Shown: positions 28,801 through 37,177 of the stretch, piece after piece
Position numbering within the stretch: the stretch's first letter is position 1
Layout: each line of letters starts with the position of its first letter
Assembly (NCBI GenBank): GCA_964505785.1
Contig: CAZDJZ010000010.1
Span: 30,107 to 94,106 of the forward strand
Reading direction: 5' to 3'
Origin: CAYRTV01 sp964505785
GTDB taxonomy: Bacteria; Acidobacteriota; Aminicenantia; Aminicenantales; Aminicenantaceae
DNA: 64,000 nt
Program-made: the position numbers and the translations under genes
Notes under the pieces: generated by a model
What the model was told of the DNA's origin: nothing
Database searches by the model: none
Seen by the model: the letters and a program-made list of their open reading frames with translations, nothing else

Positions 28801-30333
28801 ATCGGATCGATTGAAAGCCAGACCTGGAGATTTTCAACACAGGGGACTCCCGAATACAATGAGCCTTCATCTTACCAAATCCTCCCGGAGGTCATATGGG
28901 CGGACGCATCAAAAGGCGGCACATGGATGACTGAAGTCCAAATTACTGATGTAACGGGCGGATCTGAGGTGCAAGTTTACTTCAATTATTTGGGAGGTCC
29001 GCGTCAGGGACCTATCACCATATGGTCAAGTTCCGGTGCTTATACCAGTGTTAAATTTGAAAATATTCTATCCCGCCTGAAAATTATTGATCCAACCGGG
29101 TTTGACTATTTTGGGAAAATCGGGGCTATGGAATTTATCACTCAGGATTCGGCGCATAAGATTCAGGTTTCCGCGCGCACAAAGAATAATGATTATTCAA
29201 AAACCTTTCCAGGATTAAATTATATGGACGCCAATCTCGCAGACCCTTATCAGCCGATGCTTATTCAAGATTTGGTCAGCAATGAAATTTACCGGTCAAC
29301 CATCGGGTGTTTTAATGTCACGGATCAGCCGGTGGATGTCCAATTCCAAATAATCGATAACACCGGCACCCCCGTGGGTTCTGTTTTTTCCAAATCCATT
29401 GCAGGATTTGAATATGTAACCTTTCTCCCATTTTCCGAAGCGGGCACCCCTTATCCGGATTATTCCTTTGATAATACACATCTCCAAATATCTCCCGTAT
29501 CCGGAAATGGCAGAATTTTTTGTTTCGGAGCGACAGCCAACAACTACACCAATGATCCGGCCGCTCATATAGCAACCCAGCTTTATTCCGGATATGAAAA
29601 TTCACCTTCATCCTCTCAGATAATTCCGGAAGCAGTTTGGGCATCTGCGGTTGGTGACGGCACATGGAATACCGATATTCAGATCACGGATCTAACCGGA
29701 GGATCGGAAGTGCAAGTTTCTTTCCATTCATCCAGCGGAGAAAGCCGTGGGCCTTTTAATCTCTGGAGCAGCACAAACGTTAACGCCAGTGCCAAATTTC
29801 ACAATATTCTGGAAGTTATAGACGCCTTGGATCCGGGTGATTTCGACTATTATGGTCAAGCTGGAAGTCTTGTTTTTACGACGCAGGATCAATCTCATTT
29901 TATTCAAGTATCAGCCCGGACTGCCAATGGAAATTATTCCAAAACACTTCCGGGATTGAATTACAATGAAAGTTCCAACTTTGCGAGTCCAACCCAAAGC
30001 TTGATGGTCCATAACCTGGTCAATAATGCCGTTTACCGGACGGCCTTGGGATGTTTCAACCCTGAATCCGGTGATGTCACTGTCCGCTTCCGTCTGCTCA
30101 ATAATCAAAATTCAGTTATTGGGTCCCCGTTTAACCGGACTATATCCAATAATGAATTCGTTTCCTTGAATCCATTCACGGAAGCCGGTGTTCCCTATCC
30201 GGAATACTCAAATGACAATGTCATCATTGAAATAAGCGTAACGTCCGGCACTGGAAAGGCGATTGTATTTGGAGCGACAGCCAACAATAACACCAATGAC
30301 CCGGCCGCTCATATTCCAGTTCAATTTAACTAG
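25852..30333 (+). CDS. 1493-residue exported surface protein with FN3-like and duplicated C-terminal modules
   Basis: A signal peptide (ends near YAQ, about residue 30) leads into about seven or eight repeats of roughly 50 residues, each with a 'TSDGGYIVAGY...VVKLD..G...W' pattern, which resembles a beta-propeller. Six FN3-like domains follow at about residues 456-1000, each opening 'FSLLSPADxA', with a central 'SYDVYFG' and ending 'W.F.T'. The C-terminal third is two copies (about 1003-1245 and 1251-1493) of a module beginning 'SSQIIPEAVWA' and ending 'FGATANNxTNDPAAHI'. No anchor or sorting signal is seen at the C-terminus. It sits in the polysaccharide region and could be an adhesin or glycan-binding protein (inference). 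Confidence 0.85.
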   Translation: MHKQLKKMCQYSFMIITGILMLALPQLYAQWSRSFGAIHENGTDILQTSDGGYIVAGYTESFGAGGKDILVVKLDDAGDIVWEHTYGFSTNESAHSIAPAGDGGYVVAGYIDTSGDNEKDIWIFKIDSTGGIVWQKTFPSLYDDEIYEIQPTSDGGFIAAGYKSGMTIYPPSVHTDLLAIKLSSSGGIEWTYTGETAAMEALFSIKEISGQGYIAVGKAYNPTGTTEPEIFVLKLRATGSRHWQKGYGFDGIDIPLSVNITNNNRFIIAGYRTSSGHEISDRQVFLLNLKSNGTFDWGTTGGMADCDEFHHVQQTRDGGFIAAGRTLTVSGGYDALIAKYDAQGTEQWVRTFGDVYDDSCLHIRELESTSGFIVVGSLGVDVSRQNMWVMKLNSQGEISDECDLQSSSSLAYDSTAFDDYLPFIFTASAEFTPADTTAAAGPSAVTMDEQCFNDSPVPEPFSLLSPADNAVEQPLELTLDWENSSNAVSYEVYFGNSNPPPYLLELSQSHYAPSTLDPGTTYYWQIVATNGYGDTPSQIWSFTTGTAPQPFNLLSPADGSTTETTTVTLDWEDSADATAYEVYFGTSSPPPYIAETASSQYDPGTLNEAATYYWKVKAVNDIGETESAEWSFTTPGEEPGPFSLLSPADEAADISLTPTLTWENSGHASSYDVYFGTSSSPPLRTNITQTQYSPGKLAADTTYYWRVVAKNNLGEVSSETRSFQTGAAPATPALLAPENNATTGSKSVTLDWSDIETADSYKVYLGTSSPPPYATTVTNSQHSITLSEDTQYFWKIEAVNEFGSSSSSIWSFETPGTPPSSFSLLQPPNSATEQPINLLLTWEESDNAVSYDVYFGMDSNPPLRTNTSSRQYNPGTLNPGTNYYWKVVAKNSYGEAASDVWSFQTEGLIPESFSLTSPSNGATEQSIAVTLKWTSSPYATSYDVYFGQSSNPGYVATVTDTHFDPGTLEYMSLYYWKIVAKNDIGSIESQTWRFSTQGTPEYNEPSSYQILPEVIWADASKGGTWMTEVQITDVTGGSEVQVYFNYLGGPRQGPITIWSSSGAYTSVKFENILSRLKIIDPTGFDYFGKIGAMEFITQDSAHKIQVSARTKNNDYSKTFPGLNYMDANLADPYQPMLIQDLVSNEIYRSTIGCFNVTDQPVDVQFQIIDNTGTPVGSVFSKSIAGFEYVTFLPFSEAGTPYPDYSFDNTHLQISPVSGNGRIFCFGATANNYTNDPAAHIATQLYSGYENSPSSSQIIPEAVWASAVGDGTWNTDIQITDLTGGSEVQVSFHSSSGESRGPFNLWSSTNVNASAKFHNILEVIDALDPGDFDYYGQAGSLVFTTQDQSHFIQVSARTANGNYSKTLPGLNYNESSNFASPTQSLMVHNLVNNAVYRTALGCFNPESGDVTVRFRLLNNQNSVIGSPFNRTISNNEFVSLNPFTEAGVPYPEYSNDNVIIEISVTSGTGKAIVFGATANNNTNDPAAHIPVQFN

Positions 30334-30344
30334 CCTGAATGATT

Positions 30345-30539
30345 AACCTGGATTATTCATGGATCGAGACCGCCGCAGATGGGGTGAGAGCCGGTCTGCC
30401 TAAAAGGTAAACAATTGCGATCAAAATAGAAATTTAAAATAGAAAAACTTTACTGCAGATCTTTCTCTAAAAAACATGTTGGCTGCTGATAAAAAAAGAT
30501 TGCAAAAACATCGCAATTTTTTTATGAATAACGCAGGTT
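30345..30539 (+). mobile_element. shorter copy of the inverted-repeat element
   Basis: The ends AACCTGGATTATTCAT and ATGAATAACGCAGGTT are inverted repeats with two mismatches. The right part matches the 20541 element closely, including TTGCAAAAACATCGCAA and the run of T, but the central hairpin module is missing. It lies between the large surface protein and the O-antigen-ligase-like gene, with its right end 106 bases before the latter start. Confidence 0.55.
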
Positions 30540-30645
30540 AATTCATTGCACAAAATAAAATATAATCATATCATTTTACAGAGAGTCTTAACTGGGTTGA
30601 AAATAAGGCCGGACACCGGACGGTTCAAAGCATAAGGCGAGAAAT

Positions 30646-33093
30646 ATGAATAGAAGACTTTGGCTTGTGCCTCTGCTGTTTTTGCTTACGGCAGGGTATT
30701 TGTTCATTTACATACGATATACGCCCCAGGTTTTTTCTTTTCAGATTGTTTTAGCACCGGTTATACTCATCACAGCGGTTTGGACATTCATTTCCCTTTA
30801 TCAAGGGACAATGGCTATAATCTTCTTCATTCCGTTACTGAACAGCTTACCCTATTTTTTCAATTTTCAGGGATTTAATCCCTTATTATTTCTTTTTTAC
30901 GGGTATCTCATAGGCGTAACCGCCAACCGGATCCGCACGAAAAATCAAATTCAACATGAAAACCCTTTGCGGATTCCGACATATATAGTCATTACTCTGG
31001 TTTCCATTTCTGGTCTGTTCACTTTATGGCGATACATAAATTTTTTCCCTGTTTATGAAACCAGCGTTTTCGATCTGGTGGTAAATGTCTTTCACGTCAG
31101 CAGCGGAGAGGCGGTTCGAAGGGTATTGCTGGATTACTTAAATTATTTGGGAGGACTCATCTGGTTTTTGATATTGGTGCGGATCATCCGGAAGAAAACA
31201 AATCAAATTCAGGTCATAAAGATTTTAGCTTTTTCGTCGGGAATCGCTGTTGTGTTTGGATTCATCCAAGCCCTGAAATATCCGTCCCTCGGCAATACCT
31301 CCATGTTCACTTCTTTGGAACGGATAAATTCCTTTTTTACAGATCCAAACGCTTTCGGTGTTTTCCTGGCATTGGTGATTCCTGTTTTTACCGCTTCCGC
31401 TTTTATTTTACATAAACGCTGGCTTTTTGTCCTGATGCCTCCTTTAGTTGGAGGAATCCTTCTGCAGCCCTATATTGGCTCCCGCAGCAGTCTTGCCGGA
31501 TTGATTTTGTCTTTCCTGATATTTATTTTCATCTGGTACTGGAACAAATCCAGATTCCAAAAATCTTCAGCCGGCCTGAAAAAATTTTTCGTCTATTCCC
31601 TGATTTTCATCCTGCTGGCCGGCGGTATTACCGCTTTTTTCACAATTTATCATCAAAGCACTTTATATCAACGCATATCCCAAAACCTTAAGGACTTGAC
31701 TCAGCCGAAAGGATTGGAAACGATTTCAAAAGGCAGATGGCGCTTGTGGAGAGGCGCAGCGGCCATGATAGAAAAACATCCCTTCCACGGGATAGGATTG
31801 GGTGCTTTTACCGCGGAAATTCCAAATTATTATTACACCAAGAGGATTGCTCCAGTGATGCCCTTTTCCTATTATAATGTCAAAAAACCGGAGATGTATT
31901 GGGTTGACTCCACCGGTAATTTCTATCTGCAAATCGCCGCAGAATGCGGGATTTTCGGCCTTCTGCTTTTTTTATGGATATTTTTTCTTATATTAAAAAT
32001 AATTTTTCACCGCTTTTTTCGCCACCCCATCTCTTCTAAGCAGGATATTTTCTCTTTAGGTGTTTCGACCGGTATCCTGGTGATGATGTTGGTTTTCTTG
32101 GTAGGCACGCATACTCTCAATTTTGAAATTCAGCTCGTGTTTTGGCTGCTGGCTGCTCTTCTCATCATCAATACCAGGAATTCCAAAGCAGTCAAGAAAA
32201 CATCCCGGAAAACCCTGTGTGCCGTCGCTATTTCACTCTGTATCTACAGTGGAGTATTCGCCTATAATTCCTTTCACCAACTTTCACTGGATACAAAAAC
32301 CTGGAACTTAGACCTGGAACAATCTTTTGGCTTCTATCAGCTGGAAAACGTGGAAGGCCGAAGTTTCCGCTGGACAAAAGGAAAAGCCGGGATGACCCTC
32401 TTTGTCCGCGGGGATGAAATGCGGATTCCCCTTCTCGCCTCACATCCGGATATTAAGAAACATGATGTGACAGTTGATATTTATGCTGTTCGCGGAGTTT
32501 TCCAATCCAAACATCTGCTGAAAAAAGTGACTTTATCGGATAATAAATGGCACAATACGCAAATCCCCGTTCGCGATTTTTCCCGGGAGACAATTTTGAT
32601 CCTATTTGAAACCAGCCGCACTTGGTCTCCCCGGAAATCCCTCGGGATTCCGGACCCCCGGACATTAGGCATCGGAGTGGGTGATATTCATTTTTCTGAA
32701 GTTTCCCACCCATGGCAATTTTCCCCTGAAGTTGGAGCATTAATTTATTCAGCCCCTCCAACAGCGTGGAAAGGCTTAGGGCGCTTCCTGCCATATCAAG
32801 GCAAGAGCTGGTTATATCTGGATTTGCCTCAAGGTAAGCATACCATCCACCTAGAATTGTCGGGAAGCCCGGCCGGGGGAAGATGGCCTTATATGCTGAT
32901 GACTATCGATAACAGCATCCTTCGCGGAAAATGGGTGACAAATCAAGATATCCGGTTTTTTCCATTTCCGGTTAATCTGAAACCTGGAGAACACCTGATC
33001 GAAGTCGAATTTATAAACGATGCGTATATCAAGGAAACTAAAGAAGACCGAAACCTTTGGATCGGGTCAACTTTTATTTACCAAAAAAATTAA
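30646..33093 (+). CDS. O-antigen ligase/polymerase (Wzy)-like protein with long soluble tail
   Basis: The 815-residue protein has about twelve to thirteen hydrophobic segments in residues 1-540. A large loop with GRWRLWRGAAAMIEKHPFHGIGLGAF is typical of the Wzy_C/O-antigen ligase fold, in which the loop holds the catalytic residues. Such proteins polymerise glycan repeats or ligate glycan to a lipid or protein carrier on the outer face of the inner membrane. The C-terminal 270 residues are not membrane segments. They look like beta-rich, possibly carbohydrate-binding, modules and roughly double the usual length. The WecG/TagA gene starts two bases after the stop. Confidence 0.83.
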   Translation: MNRRLWLVPLLFLLTAGYLFIYIRYTPQVFSFQIVLAPVILITAVWTFISLYQGTMAIIFFIPLLNSLPYFFNFQGFNPLLFLFYGYLIGVTANRIRTKNQIQHENPLRIPTYIVITLVSISGLFTLWRYINFFPVYETSVFDLVVNVFHVSSGEAVRRVLLDYLNYLGGLIWFLILVRIIRKKTNQIQVIKILAFSSGIAVVFGFIQALKYPSLGNTSMFTSLERINSFFTDPNAFGVFLALVIPVFTASAFILHKRWLFVLMPPLVGGILLQPYIGSRSSLAGLILSFLIFIFIWYWNKSRFQKSSAGLKKFFVYSLIFILLAGGITAFFTIYHQSTLYQRISQNLKDLTQPKGLETISKGRWRLWRGAAAMIEKHPFHGIGLGAFTAEIPNYYYTKRIAPVMPFSYYNVKKPEMYWVDSTGNFYLQIAAECGIFGLLLFLWIFFLILKIIFHRFFRHPISSKQDIFSLGVSTGILVMMLVFLVGTHTLNFEIQLVFWLLAALLIINTRNSKAVKKTSRKTLCAVAISLCIYSGVFAYNSFHQLSLDTKTWNLDLEQSFGFYQLENVEGRSFRWTKGKAGMTLFVRGDEMRIPLLASHPDIKKHDVTVDIYAVRGVFQSKHLLKKVTLSDNKWHNTQIPVRDFSRETILILFETSRTWSPRKSLGIPDPRTLGIGVGDIHFSEVSHPWQFSPEVGALIYSAPPTAWKGLGRFLPYQGKSWLYLDLPQGKHTIHLELSGSPAGGRWPYMLMTIDNSILRGKWVTNQDIRFFPFPVNLKPGEHLIEVEFINDAYIKETKEDRNLWIGSTFIYQKN

Positions 33094-33094
33094 G

Positions 33095-33889
33095 ATGCCG
33101 GAAAATAAATTGATCACATTCAAATCCATTCGTTTTGGCGGGATCGAGATTGACAATCTGTCTTTATCCGAAGCCCGCCAAATAATAAATAAAATGATTC
33201 AATCAAACCGTTCCGGCTATGTGGTCACTCCCAACGCCCATCATATTTATACACTAAGAAAGGATAAGCATCTCAAGAAAGCCTACAAAGATGCATTGCT
33301 CACTCTCCCGGACGGCATGTCCATTATATTGGCTTTGCGTCTATTGGGGTATAAAAGCAAGGAACGGTGTGCCGGAGCCGACCTGTTTCAAGATGTTATC
33401 TCAAGTGCCGTCCGTCATCGCAAGAAAATATTTATTCTGGGAGGAATAAACAATTCCGAAAAAAAAGCGGAAAAATTATTAAATATTCAATATCCATATA
33501 TCCAACTGCATACTTACAGCCCGCCCTTCGGTTTTGAAAACAATAAAAGGAAAAGCCGGGACATCATCCGGATGATTAACGAATTTCAAACCAACATCTT
33601 GATTTTATGCGTGGGCTGTCCAAAAAGCGAAAAATGGATTCACGAAAACCAGGGGCGAATAAAACCGTGCCTGGCCTTCGCATTCGGGGATTCACTGAAT
33701 TTTTTTGTCGGGAATAAAAAAAGAGCCCCCGTTATCATCCAGAAATCCGGATTTGAATGGCTTTTCCGATGGCTGCAAGAGCCCCGCAGGCTTTGGAAAA
33801 GATATTTGATTGGAAATTTATACTTCATTACACTGGTTTTTTCAGAACTCATAAAAAAAGCTTTTTTCCAAAGGAAAACAAACAGATAA
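33095..33889 (+). CDS. WecG/TagA/CpsF family glycosyltransferase
   Basis: The 264-residue protein is a GT26-type enzyme. Family features are VVTPNAHHIYTLRKD, LTLPDGMSIILALRLLG, then ERCAGADLF, FILGG and the C-terminal FAFGDSLNFFVG and APVIIQKSGFEWLFRWLQEPRRLWKRY. These enzymes add the second sugar (for example N-acetylmannosamine or its uronic acid) to undecaprenyl-linked GlcNAc at the inner face of the membrane. The frame is open back to 33020 inside the previous gene. The ATG at 33095, two bases after that gene's stop, gives the normal length and was chosen. Confidence 0.9.
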   Translation: MPENKLITFKSIRFGGIEIDNLSLSEARQIINKMIQSNRSGYVVTPNAHHIYTLRKDKHLKKAYKDALLTLPDGMSIILALRLLGYKSKERCAGADLFQDVISSAVRHRKKIFILGGINNSEKKAEKLLNIQYPYIQLHTYSPPFGFENNKRKSRDIIRMINEFQTNILILCVGCPKSEKWIHENQGRIKPCLAFAFGDSLNFFVGNKKRAPVIIQKSGFEWLFRWLQEPRRLWKRYLIGNLYFITLVFSELIKKAFFQRKTNR

Positions 33890-33895
33890 CTCTCT

Positions 33896-34120
33896 TCAAC
33901 TCAATTCTAAATCTTTCAATCTTCGGTACAATGCATAACGGCTGATTCCCAACAACTCTGCTGAACGGCTTTTATGTCCATTAGTAACTTCAAGTGCTTT
34001 ACGGATGGTCATCTGCTCGATTTCTTTTAAAGTCGGAAATGATTCCTCGTTGATTTCAGCCGTTCTTCGTTTAAACTCATTCTTAATAAAGCCAGGTAGT
34101 TCCTTCATACTTTCCGTCAT
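33896..34120 (-). CDS. stand-alone Fis-type helix-turn-helix protein
   Basis: This is a 74-residue protein whose last 45 residues are a Fis-family DNA-binding domain (TIRKALEVTNGHKSRSAELLGISRYALYRRL). It closely resembles the C-terminal domain of the sigma-54 activator encoded just upstream on the same strand (ILKALDAARGNKSLASKLLGISRFSLYRKL). There is no AAA or receiver domain. An AAAGGAG site lies six bases before the ATG, so this is a real gene and not an unread tail. It may compete with or modulate the activator at shared sites (inference). Confidence 0.85.
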   Translation of the reverse strand: MTESMKELPGFIKNEFKRRTAEINEESFPTLKEIEQMTIRKALEVTNGHKSRSAELLGISRYALYRRLKDLELS

Positions 34121-34346
34121 TTTAACTCCTTTTCATCAAAGTCTTCATGCCGAATACTGCAAAAAGCATACCAATTTTCCCTTTTCCTTTAACTTGTTGT
34201 TTTATATTATCTTAAGAAATAGAAGATCTGCAGGAAAGATAAAAGAGTGCGGTTTATATACAATTACTGATATCCAGATGTGTCCAGTAAACGCACATTT
34301 TATTATTTTTGTCATTCTGAGGACTGCAGATCAAAGCAAGGGGATT
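34121..34346. other. spacer between the two Fis-domain genes
   Basis: This is AT-rich and has no ORF of interest. A 'tgtcattctgaggactgcagatc' dispersed repeat fragment lies at about 34312-34335. Confidence 0.4.
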
Positions 34347-35744
34347 TTAGTTGGAATCTTCGATTTCCAGGGCATTAAGTTTTCGATATAAACTGAAACG
34401 GCTGATTCCCAGCAATTTGGATGCCAGGCTTTTATTGCCCCTTGCCGCATCCAAGGCTTTCAAAATATGTTGTGTTTCCACTTCAGTCAGTTTAGGAAAG
34501 TTTTCAATCTCTGCCGGTTCTTCTTCTATTTCATGTTTTGCCAATCTGATCAAGTACGGAGGAAGATCTTCAATGTCAATGAATCCTTTTCTGCATAAGA
34601 CCACTGCATGTTCAATGGTTTTTTCCAATTCCCGGACATTTCCCGGCCAGTCATATAATTGAAACACTTTCTTGACCCGGTTGGATATGCCCGGTACGGA
34701 TTTTTCAAATTTAATATTGAATTTTTTTAATAAAAACCGGGATAAATACGGCAGGTCATCTTGTCTTTCCTTGAGCCGCGGAATTTTAATTTCCACTGTT
34801 TTGATCCGCTGATAAAGATCTTCCCGGAATTTTCCCGCCCTGATGTCTTCCTTTAAATCCGTATTTGTCGCGGATATGATGCGGATATCCACTTCTATAT
34901 CATGATTCGATCCGATACGACGAAATTTTTGTTCTTCAAGAACCCTCAGCAGCTTCGACTGCATGAACAGCGGCAGATGTCCGATTTCATCAAAAAAAAT
35001 GGTTCCTTTATGCGCATCCTCAAGAAGGCCTTTTTTATTTCTCTGCGCTCCGGTGAAAGCTCCCCGCACATAGCCGAAAAGCTCGGATTCAAATAGGTTT
35101 TCCGGAATGGTGGGGCAATCGCATGTAACGATATTATGGCCGGTGCGATCGCTGAGGCTATGAATAATTCTAGCCAGAACGCCTTTTCCCGTTCCCGTAT
35201 CTCCTGAAATCAATATGGATAAAGGATAGCGGGCGACTCTTTCCACCATGGAGAAAATTTCAAGCATTCTCGGGTTCTTGCCGACCATCCCATGAAAAAC
35301 AAATTTTTCTTCCAGCTCATTCTCCAGAATGAATGTTTCCCGCCTTAAATTTTTCTTCTTGATAATCTCCTTTGCGGCTGCCAGTATTTCCTTAGCATTG
35401 ACCGGGTGAAACAATATTTTATAAGCCCCCATCCGGATCGCACGGGCGACTTTATCCGGAGATTCCTGCCGGCTTAAGATGATGGTTTCGATCATAGGAT
35501 CGTATGTTTTTATCTGTTCGAGGAAAACGAGGTCATCCAAGCCCTGTCCAAATGATTCAATAATCACAATGTAAGCATGCTGTTTTTTGATTAGCTGGAT
35601 AGCAGCCTGATTCTTACGGCATAAACTGACTTGATATTGCTCTTTTTCCAATTCATCCCGGATGGGTTTCAATTTATTTGGAGAATTGGTTATGAGAACC
35701 AGTTTTTCTTCCTGTTTATTTTTCATGTTGTCCAGGCAAGCCAT
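34347..35744 (-). CDS. sigma-54-dependent activator with degenerate receiver domain
   Basis: The 465-residue protein has NtrC-type architecture. Residues 10-130 look like a receiver fold, but the acidic pocket is replaced (LITNSP near 18-22), the phospho-acceptor Asp is Glu (E63 in VIIESFG) and the conserved Lys-Pro is His-Pro (113-114). The AAA+ domain is intact: Walker A GDTGTGKG (181-188), sigma-54 contact loop GAFTGA (about 228-233) and Walker B FFDEIG (about 250-255). The C-terminus is a Fis helix-turn-helix. CTGGAG precedes the ATG. It probably activates sigma-54 promoters in response to something other than standard phosphorylation, possibly for the surrounding polysaccharide genes (inference). 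Confidence 0.9.
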   Translation of the reverse strand: MACLDNMKNKQEEKLVLITNSPNKLKPIRDELEKEQYQVSLCRKNQAAIQLIKKQHAYIVIIESFGQGLDDLVFLEQIKTYDPMIETIILSRQESPDKVARAIRMGAYKILFHPVNAKEILAAAKEIIKKKNLRRETFILENELEEKFVFHGMVGKNPRMLEIFSMVERVARYPLSILISGDTGTGKGVLARIIHSLSDRTGHNIVTCDCPTIPENLFESELFGYVRGAFTGAQRNKKGLLEDAHKGTIFFDEIGHLPLFMQSKLLRVLEEQKFRRIGSNHDIEVDIRIISATNTDLKEDIRAGKFREDLYQRIKTVEIKIPRLKERQDDLPYLSRFLLKKFNIKFEKSVPGISNRVKKVFQLYDWPGNVRELEKTIEHAVVLCRKGFIDIEDLPPYLIRLAKHEIEEEPAEIENFPKLTEVETQHILKALDAARGNKSLASKLLGISRFSLYRKLNALEIEDSN

Positions 35745-35762
35745 ATTCTACTCCAGATATTT

Positions 35763-35926
35763 CAACCTGACTCTTTTTATATCAGCGATATGCATAGTTT
35801 CCATAGAAAGCTCACCGAACGTGTTTTCAGTGCCGTGATTTTGTTTTAATCGCAATTTTCCACACATTCGGACGTACCGAGTCTTACCCCATCTGCGGCC
35901 ATCCAGGCCTGTGAATAATTCAGGTT
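35763..35926 (-). mobile_element. degenerate inverted copy of the inverted-repeat element
   Basis: The plus-strand right end TGAATAATTCAGGTT (35912-35926) is a perfect left end of the element in inverted orientation. The sequence then runs through 'gccgcagatgggg' and 'attgcgattaaaa' type blocks (complement) to a degenerate CAACCTGA at about 35763. The AT-rich end faces the activator gene 19 bases away. Half of the copy is badly eroded. Confidence 0.4.
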
Positions 35927-35985
35927 GAAAATAATCATATAATATTTGGGAACTTGAAACAATAGTTTTTACGGATTATAACGAA

Positions 35986-37173
35986 TTACTGATTTTTTAC
36001 AGCCTGATGGACCTTGCCCCATAAACAGTCAAGCTGCTTACGCTGGATAGAGAATGAATAGTGATCCTCAACCAATTTTCGCCCACCCAGGACAATTTTC
36101 CGGTAAAAATCCGGTTCACTCAGGAGCCGTAAAACTGCAAAGCGAAACTCCTCGGGTGTTTCAGCCAAAAAAATATTTTCTTCGTCCGTGACGGTCAATC
36201 CTTCACACCCGATCCGGGTGGAAACAACCGGGATCCCCATGGACATCGCCGCTAAAATTTTCAGCCTGGTTCCGCTGCCTATGCGTATAGGGGCCAGGAA
36301 AATGGAAGCCTGATTGAAATAATGCCGGACATCTTCCACCTCGCCGGTAAAAACAATATCTTTTTTTTTGTATTCGGATAAATCCACTCCTTGTTCATTG
36401 CCCACGATAAACATCTTTATTTCAGGAAAATCCAGCTTCAGCTTAGGCAGTATCTCCTCTGCCAAAACCTTAACGGCATCCGCATTGGGTTCATACCATA
36501 ATGTTCCGGTAAACAAAACCAACGGCTTCCTGCAGGCAGCCGGGCCTGGAATAAAATACTCCGTATCAACCGCATTGGGAATGACGGAAACACAAAGACC
36601 AGGAAGCATTGAACTCAGAATATCCCTATCGGTCTTAGAGCAAACAACAGCCCGGTTTATGTTTTTTAAAACTCTAAGTTCATACCTTTTCAACCTTAAA
36701 TAGATGAGATAATCCCGCAAAAAAGAAAACGGCTTCTTTCTTAATGGAAGCCTTCGCCCAGCCCGGATAAACTCAAGATTATGCTCATCCACTATGGTAT
36801 ACACTCCGGGTACATCACGAATGTATTCCGCACACAGTAATGTCTCCGCAATAACGGCTTCAATCTCATGCTCTGTTATGATCTCTTGTATTCTCTCTTT
36901 GATTTGACGGGAAAAATACTTTTCCGCCAGCCATGGACGGAAAGAAAACACATTCATCATTTTTTCTTTGCGGCCCATCTGCGGCTGCCTAAAATCCCAT
37001 ACCCTCTGCACTAAGCGGTTTAATTCTTCATGGTCAGCTTTTTCATTGGAATGCCGGATCATTACTAAATAGACCTCATGTTTTTGCAAAGACCGGAGGA
37101 AACCAGCGGCCCTGATTTTCGAGCCGTTTGTATCCGGAAGAGGCGCAAAAGCGGAGAGAAATAGAATTTTCAT
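35986..37173 (-). CDS. GT4-type glycosyltransferase, atypical donor-site motif
   Basis: The 395-residue protein has a GT-B fold. The N-terminal acceptor half begins ILFLSAFAPLPDTNGSKIRAAG, and the C-terminal half has the nucleotide-sugar donor region. That region reads IRIGSGTRLKILAAMSMGIPVV. In this subgroup the position before AM is usually Glu (KILEAM), so A replaces a residue that normally contacts the donor. The protein is otherwise full length and well formed. It is the last gene of the minus-strand operon, starting four bases after the previous stop. Sugar and linkage are unknown. Confidence 0.87.
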   Translation of the reverse strand: MKILFLSAFAPLPDTNGSKIRAAGFLRSLQKHEVYLVMIRHSNEKADHEELNRLVQRVWDFRQPQMGRKEKMMNVFSFRPWLAEKYFSRQIKERIQEIITEHEIEAVIAETLLCAEYIRDVPGVYTIVDEHNLEFIRAGRRLPLRKKPFSFLRDYLIYLRLKRYELRVLKNINRAVVCSKTDRDILSSMLPGLCVSVIPNAVDTEYFIPGPAACRKPLVLFTGTLWYEPNADAVKVLAEEILPKLKLDFPEIKMFIVGNEQGVDLSEYKKKDIVFTGEVEDVRHYFNQASIFLAPIRIGSGTRLKILAAMSMGIPVVSTRIGCEGLTVTDEENIFLAETPEEFRFAVLRLLSEPDFYRKIVLGGRKLVEDHYSFSIQRKQLDCLWGKVHQAVKNQ

Positions 37174-37177
37174 TTAA

